NCBI RefSeq assembly: GCF_025466085.1
Contig: NZ_JANLOD010000010.1
Location: 1-64,000 of the forward strand
Direction of reading: 5' to 3'
Length of the DNA stretch: 64,000 nucleotides
Origin: Pseudomonas sp. 14P_8.1_Bac3
GTDB taxonomy: Bacteria; Pseudomonadota; Gammaproteobacteria; Pseudomonadales; Pseudomonadaceae
Program-made: the position numbers and the translations under genes
Part shown: in pieces, positions 25,942 through 32,723 of the stretch
Position numbering within the stretch: the stretch's first letter is position 1
How the letters are laid out: each line of letters begins with the position of its first letter
Notes under the pieces: model-generated
The model's input: only the letters and a program-made list of their open reading frames with translations
What the model was told of the DNA's origin: nothing
Databases searched by the model: none

Positions 25942-27183
25942 ATGGCTTTGATCGTACAGAAATTTGGAGGCACCTCGGTCGGCACTGTCGAGAGAATCGA
26001 GCAGGTCGCCGACAAGGTTAAGAAATTCCGCGATGCCGGCGATGACCTGGTGGTTGTGCTGTCTGCAATGAGCGGCGAAACCAACCGTCTGATCGATCTG
26101 GCCAAGCAAATCAGTGGCGACGACCAACCGGTTCCCCGTGAGCTGGATGTGATTGTTTCCACCGGCGAGCAGGTGACGATTGCACTGCTGGCCATGGCGT
26201 TGATCAAGCGCGGCGTGCCGGCGGTGTCTTACACCGGCAACCAGGTGCGGATTCTCACCGATAGCGCGCACAATAAAGCGCGGATCTTGCAGATTGATGA
26301 CCAGAAGATTCGCGGTGACCTGAAGGCGGGACGCGTGGTGGTTGTCGCCGGTTTCCAGGGTGTCGACGAGCACGGCAACATCACTACCCTCGGTCGTGGC
26401 GGTTCCGACACCACCGGCGTGGCGCTGGCGGCAGCCTTGAAGGCTGACGAATGCCAGATCTACACCGACGTCGACGGTGTCTACACCACCGACCCGCGCG
26501 TGGTGTCCGTGGCTCAGCGCCTGGACAAGATTACCTTCGAAGAGATGCTGGAAATGGCCAGCCTCGGTTCCAAGGTGTTGCAGATCCGTGCGGTCGAGTT
26601 CGCCGGCAAATACAACGTTCCGCTGCGCGTACTGCACAGCTTCAAGGAGGGTCCGGGCACCCTCATTACTATTGATGAAGAGGAAACCATGGAACAGCCG
26701 ATCATTTCCGGCATCGCTTTCAATCGCGATGAAGCCAAGCTGACCATCCGTGGCGTGCCAGACACCCCGGGCGTTGCATTCAAGATTCTCGGGCCGATCA
26801 GTGCCGCGAACATCGAAGTCGACATGATCGTGCAGAACGTTGCGCACGATAACACCACCGACTTCACTTTCACCGTGCACCGCAACGACTTCCAGGCCGC
26901 GCAAACCGTGCTGGAAAACACCGCTCGCGAGATCGGTGCCCGTGAAGTGGTGGGCGACATCAAGATCGCCAAGGTGTCGATCGTCGGTGTCGGCATGCGC
27001 TCCCACGCTGGCGTGGCCAGCCGCATGTTCGAATCCCTGGCGAAAGAAAGCATCAACATCCAGATGATCTCGACCTCGGAAATCAAGGTTTCCGTGGTGA
27101 TCGAAGAGAAGTACCTGGAACTGGCTGTGCGCGCGCTGCACACGGCTTTCGAACTGGACGCGCCGGCCCGACAGGGCGAGTGA
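25942..27183 (+). CDS. lysC: Aspartate kinase
   Basis: 413-aa aspartokinase, first step of the lysine, methionine and threonine pathways. Kinase domain begins MALIVQKFGGTSVGTVERI and carries FQGVDEHGNITTLGRGGSDT and YTDVDGVYTTDPR; two ACT domains occupy roughly residues 265-340 and 345-410 and should bind lysine/threonine for feedback control. The ATG at 25942 matches the family start. A well-placed internal GAGGA-N4-ATG at 26689 begins an MEQPIISGIAFNRDEAKLT segment equivalent to known beta-subunit starts, so an alpha2beta2 enzyme is likely. Confidence 0.96.
   Translation: MALIVQKFGGTSVGTVERIEQVADKVKKFRDAGDDLVVVLSAMSGETNRLIDLAKQISGDDQPVPRELDVIVSTGEQVTIALLAMALIKRGVPAVSYTGNQVRILTDSAHNKARILQIDDQKIRGDLKAGRVVVVAGFQGVDEHGNITTLGRGGSDTTGVALAAALKADECQIYTDVDGVYTTDPRVVSVAQRLDKITFEEMLEMASLGSKVLQIRAVEFAGKYNVPLRVLHSFKEGPGTLITIDEEETMEQPIISGIAFNRDEAKLTIRGVPDTPGVAFKILGPISAANIEVDMIVQNVAHDNTTDFTFTVHRNDFQAAQTVLENTAREIGAREVVGDIKIAKVSIVGVGMRSHAGVASRMFESLAKESINIQMISTSEIKVSVVIEEKYLELAVRALHTAFELDAPARQGE
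26689..27183 (+). CDS. Probable aspartokinase beta subunit (internal in-frame start in lysC)
   Basis: In-frame ATG with GAGGA four nt upstream would produce a 164-aa protein consisting only of the two ACT domains. Corynebacterium and Bacillus aspartokinases make such beta subunits from internal starts at the same structural point (compare MEEAVLTGVATDKSEAKVTV of Corynebacterium). This is an inference from the ribosome site and position; it is not a separate gene. Confidence 0.6.
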   Translation: MEQPIISGIAFNRDEAKLTIRGVPDTPGVAFKILGPISAANIEVDMIVQNVAHDNTTDFTFTVHRNDFQAAQTVLENTAREIGAREVVGDIKIAKVSIVGVGMRSHAGVASRMFESLAKESINIQMISTSEIKVSVVIEEKYLELAVRALHTAFELDAPARQGE

Positions 27184-27194
27184 TGCGTTAGCCG

Positions 27195-27229
27195 AAGGGC
27201 GCGGTCTGACCGCGCCCTTTTGTTTTTTT
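27195..27229 (+). terminator. Rho-independent terminator of lysC
   Basis: AAGGGCGCGGT pairs with ACCGCGCCCTT around a 3-nt loop and is followed by TTTTGTTTTTTT. Confidence 0.9.
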
Positions 27230-27370
27230 GAGCAGTGCGGCTGGAAACTGTTTTTTTGCCCGCGCTGGTCAATACTCAGGCATGTAGGGCTGCGACCTTT
27301 CAGGTTGTAGGTCGAATGCCTTTTTTTTGCAGACTGTTGTCCCTGAAATGAAATGCGTGAGGAGAAAGGT

Positions 27371-27559
27371 ATGCTGATTCTGACTCGTCGGTGCGCAGAA
27401 AGCCTGATTATTGGTGATGGCGAAATCACCGTGACCGTGCTCGGCGTTAAAGGAAATCAAGTGCGTATCGGTGTCAACGCCCCGAAAGAGGTTGCGGTCC
27501 ACCGTGAGGAAATTTACCTGCGTATAAAGAAAGAGAAGGACGAAGAACCAAGCCATTAA
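27371..27559 (+). CDS. rsmA: Translational regulator RsmA/CsrA
   Basis: 62-aa RNA-binding protein of the Gac/Rsm system. It represses translation of secondary-metabolism and biofilm mRNAs by binding GGA motifs and is titrated by RsmX/Y/Z RNAs. [20 protein letters not shown] is the N-terminus; the core [20 protein letters not shown] and [10 protein letters not shown] are canonical, with the RNA-contacting R44 in VHREEI. The ATG at 27371 follows GGAGAAAGG. The leader contains GGA triplets overlapping the ribosome site, so autoregulation is possible. The position between lysC and tRNA-Ser is typical. Confidence 0.95.
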   Translation: MLILTRRCAESLIIGDGEITVTVLGVKGNQVRIGVNAPKEVAVHREEIYLRIKKEKDEEPSH

Positions 27560-27578
27560 TTTTTATCGTTTTTTATGT

Positions 27579-27607
27579 TTGCAAACGGGGAAGAAGCTGG
27601 TTAATAT
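27579..27607 (+). promoter_or_regulatory. Sigma-70 promoter of tRNA-Ser
   Basis: TTGCAA, a 17-bp spacer and TAATAT, ending 14 nt before the tRNA. Confidence 0.55.
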
Positions 27608-27621
27608 ACGCCCCGTGTTGC

Positions 27622-27712
27622 GGAGAGCTGGCCGAGTGGCCGAAGGCGCTCCCCTGCTAAGGGAGTACACCTCAAAAGGGTGTCGGGGGTTCGAATCCCC
27701 CGTTCTCCGCCA
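27622..27712 (+). tRNA. tRNA-Ser(GCT)
   Basis: 91-nt class II tRNA with acceptor stem GGAGAGC/GTTCTCC, discriminator G, encoded CCA, a long variable arm, and anticodon GCT in CTGCTAA. It reads AGC/AGU serine codons. Confidence 0.97.
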
Positions 27713-27778
27713 TTATTTGCGTAGTACGTTTTGATCTGGCTTCTTCGGTAAGTTGTTGAAATTACTAGAAAAAAGCGC

Positions 27779-27806
27779 TTTACAAAAAGATTCGACGGCC
27801 TATAAT
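27779..27806 (+). promoter_or_regulatory. Sigma-70 promoter of the tRNA-Arg pair
   Basis: TTTACA at 27779-27784, a 16-bp spacer and a consensus TATAAT at 27801-27806, 14 nt before the first tRNA-Arg. A GC-rich discriminator (GCGCGG) follows, typical of stringently controlled RNA genes. Confidence 0.8.
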
Positions 27807-27820
27807 GCGCGGCAACAAAT

Positions 27821-27897
27821 GCACTCGTAGCTCAGCTGGATAGAGTACTCGGCTACGAACCGAGCGGTCACAGGTTCGAATCCTGTCGAGTGCACCA
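27821..27897 (+). tRNA. tRNA-Arg(ACG), copy 1
   Basis: 77 nt, acceptor GCACTCG/CGAGTGC, encoded CCA, anticodon ACG in CTACGAA (A34 becomes inosine to read CGU/CGC/CGA). Confidence 0.97.
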
Positions 27898-27968
27898 TTT
27901 AAGAGTCATTTGCAGCAATGTGAAAGGCTTGGCTTCAACCAGTTGTGATCTGGTATAAAACCACACAT

Positions 27969-28045
27969 GCACTCGTAGCTCAGCTGGATAGAGTACTCGG
28001 CTACGAACCGAGCGGTCACAGGTTCGAATCCTGTCGAGTGCACCA
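27969..28045 (+). tRNA. tRNA-Arg(ACG), copy 2
   Basis: Sequence-identical to copy 1, starting 148 nt further on, with a 71-nt spacer and no obvious promoter of its own; probably co-transcribed and ended by the hairpin just downstream. Confidence 0.97.
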
Positions 28046-28051
28046 AACACC

Positions 28052-28080
28052 AAAAAGCCCGCGTTTAACGCGGGCTTTTT
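28052..28080. terminator. Bidirectional terminator of tRNA-Arg pair and the convergent gene
   Basis: AAAAAGCCCGCGTTTAACGC-type hairpin with A-run before and T-run after (AAAAAGCCCGCG / CGCGGGCTTTTT). The last codons and stop of the convergent minus-strand gene (stop at 28065) lie inside the hairpin. Confidence 0.9.
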
Positions 28081-28583
28081 GCCGTCCGGGATTTGGCTTT
28101 TCCCTTCGTGCATCCTTTCTCATCGAACTCGACGTGAGCGCTGTGACCTCGCTTGGTGTCGTAGCGGTAACTTGTGGCCGAGTTACGCACCGTAATCTTG
28201 TCCGGCTTGCCAAGTGCACTTTCAACATCCTGCTGACTCATGCCCGGGACAACCCGCTGGTTGATGATCGCCTCGCGGCGCTCGCGAGCGTTGATCAGGT
28301 TTCCGCATTTGTCCTCGGCCTGGCCGACGATTCCCGGCTCTCTCCTCGGGACGTTCATACCTGATGCTGTGCGATTGTCAGCCTCTGGCATCAGGGCGAC
28401 GGCGCTGCCGGGCGTGAACGTGCGCACTTCCTGCAGTGAAAGGCTGTCCCCGGCCGCACAGCTCAATGTGGTGAACGTAATGCGCCCATTGGCTGCCTCA
28501 CAGCGGTGAACAGTCGCTGCGCGTGTATCGAGCGACACACAGAGTAAGGCGATCAGCAAAAAACAATGTCCATTCAATAGCAT
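28065..28583 (-). CDS. Secreted DUF4124-like protein with BamE/SmpA-like tail
   Basis: 172 aa with a signal peptide (MLLNGHCFLLIALLCVSLDT, cleavage probably after TRA). The mature N-terminus VHRCEAANGRITFTTLSCAA resembles DUF4124-type periplasmic proteins, and VVPGMSQQDVESALGKPDKI resembles the helix-turn found in BamE/OmlA-fold proteins. The tail is basic (KGKAKSRTAKS). The ATG at 28583 follows GGAGGACG; an in-frame TTG just before it is not needed. The gene ends inside the tRNA-Arg terminator. A periplasmic role is inferred; no specific function recognised. Confidence 0.75.
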   Translation of the reverse strand: MLLNGHCFLLIALLCVSLDTRAATVHRCEAANGRITFTTLSCAAGDSLSLQEVRTFTPGSAVALMPEADNRTASGMNVPRREPGIVGQAEDKCGNLINARERREAIINQRVVPGMSQQDVESALGKPDKITVRNSATSYRYDTKRGHSAHVEFDEKGCTKGKAKSRTAKSPR

Positions 28584-28586
28584 CAA

Positions 28587-28903
28587 ACGTCCTCCATGAC
28601 GGTCTGACTCAAGGGTAGTCGTTACATTTTTTAGTGCCTTTGTGTTTTCTTTTCAGAATGAGTCGTCGCATTTTCATGGATCAGGACGGCGCTCAAGTTT
28701 GTCCCGCAAGCGCTTGTTTCAGCCGAGATTTTTTAACGTTTAAAACCGTCGGGCGGTGTATCATTGCGCCCGTCAGCCCCGCCGGGGCTTGTGGAATACC
28801 TCCATGGACTTACCCAGTAGAAACTCAGTAAACCGTTTTTCCAATCATGAATTGACTGATTGATCCTTCCGGCGTGCCCCGCTGCTGGGAGTGGAGTTCG
28901 CCT
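28587..28903. other. Intergenic region before mgtE
   Basis: 317 bp between divergent genes. A short hairpin (AGCCCC-gcc-GGGGCT) lies about 120 nt before mgtE, and a -10-like TATCAT is at 28759. No known Mg2+ riboswitch signature was recognised. Confidence 0.4.
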
Positions 28904-30346
28904 ATGTCTGAAGTTGAAGTAAAGAAAACGCAAGAAAGCCTGCAGGACCGCCTCGCTCAAGTCGTCGAGCTGTTGCAGCGTCAGCGGGTGGTCGAAGACC
29001 TGACTCATCGTCAGGAAGGCCCGCATCACGATCGGGTCGAGAACCTGGTTCACCGGCAAAATCTGGTCGAGCTGCAACGCAAGCTCGACGATCTGCACTC
29101 CGCCGACGTCGCCTACATCCTTGAAGCCCTGCCGCTGGACGACCGTCTGACGCTCTGGCAATTGGTCAAGGCCGATCGTGACGGCGACATCCTGCTCGAA
29201 GTGTCCGACTCGGTGCGGGAAACCCTGATCGCCGACATGGATGATCACGAGCTCCTGGCTGCCGCCAAGGACATGGACGCCGACGAACTGGCCGACCTGG
29301 CCTCCGAGTTGCCACGGGACGTTGTCCACGAACTGATGGAAACCCTCGACGGTCAACAGCGTGAGCGCGTTCGCTCCGCGTTGTCCTATGACGAGGAGCA
29401 GGTCGGTGCGTTGATGGACTTCGAGATGGTGACGATCCGCGAGGATGTCAGTCTCGAAGTGGTCTTGCGCTATCTGCGCCGACTCAAGGAGCTACCTGGT
29501 CACACCGACAAACTGTTCGTGGTCGATTACGACGGCGTGCTCAAGGGTGTGTTGCCGATCAAGCGTCTGCTGGTCAATGACCCGGAAAAGCAGGTCGCGG
29601 AGGTCATGGCCAGCGACCCGGTGAGCTTTCATCCGGATGAAGACGCCTACGATGCCGCCCAGGCGTTCGAACGTTACGACTTGATCTCTGCGCCTGTGGT
29701 CGACAAGAACGGTAAGCTGATCGGCCGTCTGACCATCGATGAAATGGTCGACCTGATTCGTGAAGAGAGCGAAAACGAAGTTCTCAACATGGCGGGTCTG
29801 CGGGAAGAAGAAGACATTTTCGCGTCAGTCTGGAAGTCCCTGCGCAACCGTTGGGCCTGGCTGGCCATAAACCTGATCACCGCGTTCATTGCCTCTCGCG
29901 TGATCGGTTTGTTCGAAGGCTCGATCGAGAAACTGGTGGCGCTGGCGGCACTGATGCCGATCGTGGCGGGCATCGGCGGCAACTCGGGTAACCAGACCAT
30001 CACCATGATCGTGCGCGCCATGGCACTGGATCAGGTGAGCACCGGTAATACCTCGCGCCTGATGCGCAAGGAGCTGGCGGTAGGTTTGATCAATGGCCTG
30101 GTGTGGGGCGGCGTGATTGGGGTGGTCGCTTATATGCTTTACGGCAGTTGGTCGCTTGGCGTGGTGATGACCGCCGCCATGACGCTCAACCTGCTGCTGG
30201 CGGCCCTGATGGGCGTGTTGATCCCTATGACCCTGGCGCGCCTCGGACGCGATCCGGCAATGGGCGCCAGCGTGATGATCACGGCCATGACCGACAGTGG
30301 CGGCTTCTTCATCTTCCTCGGGCTGGCGACGATCTTCCTGCTCTGA
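28904..30346 (+). CDS. mgtE: Magnesium transporter MgtE
   Basis: 480-aa Mg2+ channel of the inner membrane. N-terminal helical MgtE_N domain (about residues 40-140, ADVAYILEALPLDDRLTLWQ), a pair of CBS domains (about 145-270, e.g. MASDPVSFHPDEDAYDAAQA), a connecting helix and five C-terminal membrane helices from about residue 320, including the pore segment GIGGNSGNQT. The ATG at 28904 follows GGAGTGGAG; an in-frame ATG 30 nt upstream is less likely. Cytosolic Mg2+ bound by N and CBS domains closes the channel in this family. A terminator follows directly. Confidence 0.95.
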   Translation: MSEVEVKKTQESLQDRLAQVVELLQRQRVVEDLTHRQEGPHHDRVENLVHRQNLVELQRKLDDLHSADVAYILEALPLDDRLTLWQLVKADRDGDILLEVSDSVRETLIADMDDHELLAAAKDMDADELADLASELPRDVVHELMETLDGQQRERVRSALSYDEEQVGALMDFEMVTIREDVSLEVVLRYLRRLKELPGHTDKLFVVDYDGVLKGVLPIKRLLVNDPEKQVAEVMASDPVSFHPDEDAYDAAQAFERYDLISAPVVDKNGKLIGRLTIDEMVDLIREESENEVLNMAGLREEEDIFASVWKSLRNRWAWLAINLITAFIASRVIGLFEGSIEKLVALAALMPIVAGIGGNSGNQTITMIVRAMALDQVSTGNTSRLMRKELAVGLINGLVWGGVIGVVAYMLYGSWSLGVVMTAAMTLNLLLAALMGVLIPMTLARLGRDPAMGASVMITAMTDSGGFFIFLGLATIFLL

Positions 30347-30366
30347 GCCTCCTACAGAGACAATAA

Positions 30367-30388
30367 ACCCGCCATTGGCGGGTTTTTT
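30367..30388 (+). terminator. Terminator of mgtE
   Basis: ACCCGCC-att-GGCGGGT followed by six Ts. Confidence 0.9.
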
Positions 30389-30403
30389 GTGCCCGCATCC
30401 AGG

Positions 30404-30432
30404 CAAAAAAAAGCCAGCGATTAAGCTGGCTT
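30404..30432 (-). terminator. Terminator of amrZ
   Basis: Minus strand: AAGCCAGC pairs with GCTGGCTT around a 6-nt loop, then a run of U (A-run at 30405-30412 on the plus strand). Confidence 0.85.
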
Positions 30433-30447
30433 GGGCATTCGGATGAA

Positions 30448-30774
30448 TCAGGAAGCGTCTGCGGCCAATTCGGCGTCATGGGCAATCAGCGAAACGAGTG
30501 CGTTCTGCTGGCGATGGGAAAGTTGGCGGAAGCGCTGCAGCAGTTCACGTTCGTGCAGTGACAGCTCCGGGCTGTCCAGGCGCATGCTCAACTCTTCGCC
30601 CAGTGCGCCTTCCTGAATAAGACTCTGCTCAAGGCGCGCAATGATTTCAGAGTTCATGCTGCGATGATGATTGCGAGCCACCTCGGCAATGCGTTCACGC
30701 ATTCCGTCTGGCAGACGTACGACGAACTTGTCAGCCGTACGGCTGGAATAAATTGCCTGTTTCAATGGGCGCAT
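30448..30774 (-). CDS. amrZ: Ribbon-helix-helix regulator AmrZ (AlgZ)
   Basis: 108-aa Arc-like DNA-binding protein controlling alginate, c-di-GMP, biofilm and flagellar genes in Pseudomonas. The N-terminus [20 protein letters not shown] and the ribbon [12 protein letters not shown] with [20 protein letters not shown] are nearly those of P. aeruginosa AmrZ; the C-terminal [20 protein letters not shown] is the tetramerisation region. No strong ribosome site precedes the ATG at 30774. A GGC-N5-GCC motif 171 bp upstream may mediate autorepression. Confidence 0.93.
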   Translation of the reverse strand: MRPLKQAIYSSRTADKFVVRLPDGMRERIAEVARNHHRSMNSEIIARLEQSLIQEGALGEELSMRLDSPELSLHERELLQRFRQLSHRQQNALVSLIAHDAELAADAS

Positions 30775-31163
30775 ATATTTAACCGGTTAGTTCAGGGGAG
30801 CGGTTCTCGGGATTGGCCGCAGGATGTCTGATAGGACAAGGACTCCGGCCAAATGTTCAACCTGAATTGATAGAGGCTCGCATCATGCCTCAACATAGCC
30901 AGTTCATTGGCGTCAATTCTGTGACAAATATTGAACTGGATACCGGCGTTATGCCAGCACCAATTGTCAGAAATGCGGACTGGTTTTCAAAAGATTGCCC
31001 AAGTCCGAACCACTGGCCGCATCCTGTCGCCCGACAGGGTGATGCCCGTGGACGCCTGTAAGGTGCATGCTATGCGGATTCGATCACGATTCCATAGTTA
31101 TACAGGATAGTGGCAATTGGCCGATTTACTAGTGGCAACCCCATCATGGGAGGCTATTTCAGG
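30775..31163. other. amrZ-phnN intergenic region
   Basis: About 390 bp between divergent genes. Contains one AmrZ-like site at 30945-30955; no other gene or RNA recognised. A plus-strand reading frame at 30813-31061 has no ribosome site or recognisable family and is not called. Confidence 0.4.
30945..30955. promoter_or_regulatory. Possible AmrZ operator
   Basis: GGCGTTATGCC fits the GGC-N5-GCC form of known AmrZ sites (e.g. GGCAAAACGCC at algD, from memory). Confidence 0.4.
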
Positions 31164-31727
31164 ATGGATGGCAGACTGATTTACTTGATGGGCCCTTCCG
31201 GGTCCGGCAAGGACAGCCTCATCGAGGCGGCTCGCGAGCCTTTGCGGGCTCAGGGCTGCGAAGTGGTGCGACGGATCATCACCCGCTCGGCGGAATCGGT
31301 GGGAGAGGATGCCATCGGCGTTTCCCGGGAAGAGTTCGCGCGCCGCAGAGACGAGGGTGACTTCGCGCTGTACTGGAATGCCAACGGCCTGGATTACGGA
31401 ATTCCGATCTCGATCGATCAATCGCTCGGCAATGGTCGCGACGTGCTGGTCAACGGCTCTCGTGGGCACCTGGACCAAGCAATGGCGCGCTATCCGACGT
31501 TGCTGCCGATTCTTTTGACGGTCAAGGAAGAAGTTTTGCGCGAGCGATTGCTGCGGCGGGGGCGTGAAAGCCTAGCGGAAATAGAGGCGCGATTGCGGCG
31601 AAATGAACTGTTCACGGCTGACGATGACAGGCACATACATCGACTCGACAACTCGGCCGACCTCCTCACCACGGTGGCCGACCTGTTGAATCTGCTACGC
31701 GTCAGCGCAGGACTGGATCGAACTTGA
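31164..31727 (+). CDS. phnN: Ribose 1,5-bisphosphate phosphokinase PhnN
   Basis: 187-aa kinase making PRPP from ribose 1,5-bisphosphate in phosphonate use. Walker A is GPSGSGKDSL at about residues 8-17; the guanylate-kinase-like fold shows YWNANGLDYGIP and LVNGSRGHL. The ATG at 31164 was chosen because it leaves the P-loop at the normal distance and has GGGAGG 10 nt upstream; an ATG at 31146 also exists. Unusually it stands alone: no other phn gene is nearby. Its 3' end overlaps the convergent small gene by 26 bp. Confidence 0.9.
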   Translation: MDGRLIYLMGPSGSGKDSLIEAAREPLRAQGCEVVRRIITRSAESVGEDAIGVSREEFARRRDEGDFALYWNANGLDYGIPISIDQSLGNGRDVLVNGSRGHLDQAMARYPTLLPILLTVKEEVLRERLLRRGRESLAEIEARLRRNELFTADDDRHIHRLDNSADLLTTVADLLNLLRVSAGLDRT

Positions 31728-31881
31728 ACTTGCGGCCCGCAATCAGCGCCAGTACAAACAGCGCAGTGAAGACGCCGCAGGCAATCAGTGGCAGGGTGAC
31801 AGCCGACTCCTGGACCAGTGACAAATGAAGAATGCCGCTCAGTAAGGCAAGGACGAAAAATCCTGCGGCTGATTTGGACAT
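31702..31881 (-). CDS. Small two-helix membrane protein
   Basis: 59 aa, MSKSAAGFFVLALLSGILHL, with two hydrophobic segments (about 5-22 and 30-48) and a basic C-terminus (AGRKFKFDPVLR). AGGAG precedes the ATG at 31881. It follows the 77-aa membrane protein after 22 nt, so the two form a small operon. The last 26 bp overlap phnN on the other strand. Family not recognised. Confidence 0.7.
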   Translation of the reverse strand: MSKSAAGFFVLALLSGILHLSLVQESAVTLPLIACGVFTALFVLALIAGRKFKFDPVLR

Positions 31882-31903
31882 GCTGTGCTCCTGAAGGGGT
31901 TGA

Positions 31904-32137
31904 TCAAAATACCAGGCGTTCCGGAGACTGCGCTGGCAGCAGGACATTCTCCTGGCTTACTTCCTGACCGACGAAGCCGCGCTGATCACTCAGCACCGCC
32001 AGTTGCGGCGTCTTCTGCAATTGCAGGTAGTGCGGCATGCGTTGAGCAACCGCCTCGGCGCCGCTCTCAGGGGCAAAATGAAAACCCAGCAGAATCGCCA
32101 GAGCGATTACATTCGAGAGTAAAAGGACGCTGTTCAT
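31904..32137 (-). CDS. Small membrane-anchored protein
   Basis: 77 aa with one N-terminal membrane helix (MNSVLLLSNVIALAILLGFH) and a polar tail. GGAGG lies about 8 nt before the ATG. First gene of a two-gene operon with the 59-aa membrane protein. No family recognised; the helix could be an uncleaved anchor or signal peptide. Confidence 0.65.
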   Translation of the reverse strand: MNSVLLLSNVIALAILLGFHFAPESGAEAVAQRMPHYLQLQKTPQLAVLSDQRGFVGQEVSQENVLLPAQSPERLVF

Positions 32138-32431
32138 GAGGCGGGCCTCCGTTGTTCGTGAGAACAGTTGAAGCACCCGACGTGCCAAGAGTCTAACGCT
32201 TGTTAAAGTCTATAAAAACAACAAGTTAGGCTACCAGTGGGAAATGTCTGTAGTGCAATTTGCATGGGTGGCTTTTTGCAGTGATGCAATTTGCACGGTT
32301 AACAAATCCCGCGCCGTTGCAGGGCGCCTGCCTACACTTAAAAAGCCGGACGGACGACATGACAAACGCAGGCCTGCCCGTTAACATGCACGCCGTCCTT
32401 CGCACCGCGTTTTTCTCGCGGAGCGATTCGT

Positions 32432-32508
32432 GTCTCAGTAGCTCAATTGGATAGAGCATCCCCCTCCTAAGGGGAAGGTTGGCAGTTCGAACCTGCCCTG
32501 GGACACCA
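32432..32508 (+). tRNA. tRNA-Arg(CCT)
   Basis: 77 nt: acceptor GTCTCAG/CTGGGAC, discriminator A, encoded CCA, anticodon stem TCCCC/GGGGA with loop CTCCTAA, anticodon CCT (reads AGG). No integrase or foreign island follows it here. Confidence 0.95.
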
Positions 32509-32550
32509 TCAAATTCCAGCCCCGTGGCTGTCAAAAAGCTCCGCCAGGAC

Positions 32551-32572
32551 GTCCCGTCCGACGGGGCTTTTT
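32551..32572 (+). terminator. Terminator downstream of tRNA-Arg(CCT)
   Basis: CCCGT-ccg-ACGGG stem followed by GCTTTTT, 45 nt after the tRNA. Confidence 0.65.
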
Positions 32573-32649
32573 CATGCGTGCTCGCCCTACGTTTCTTAGC
32601 AACATGCTTGTCTTTATTGGCTGCACGCGATCAGGCCAATCCGCGAAAC

Positions 32650-32677
32650 TCAAGTGAATCGTCCTGCTGGCCGATAA
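32650..32677 (+). promoter_or_regulatory. FliA (sigma-28)-type promoter before the TPR response regulator
   Basis: TCAAGT-N14-GCCGATAA; the -10 block is a perfect GCCGATAA and lies 46 nt before the start codon. Spacing is one nt longer than the E. coli optimum. Confidence 0.65.
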
Positions 32678-32723
32678 CCCGAACAGTCATGGTCTTCTTC
32701 TTAAAATTGCCTGGAAATCTTCG

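Noticed and set aside
27868..28228. Minus-strand small proteins across the tRNA-Arg genes containing [12 protein letters not shown] text
   Set aside because: Classic spurious translation of tRNA antisense sequence.
30813..31061. 82-codon plus-strand frame in the amrZ-phnN gap
   Set aside because: No ribosome site, no recognised family, overlaps probable amrZ control sequence.
32432..32508. tRNA-Arg(CCT) as the attachment site of an integrated element
   Set aside because: No integrase, no repeated 3' tRNA fragment and only core-type genes downstream in this window.
32226..32534. Minus-strand 102-codon frame over tRNA-Arg(CCT)
   Set aside because: Overlaps the tRNA completely and shows no family features.
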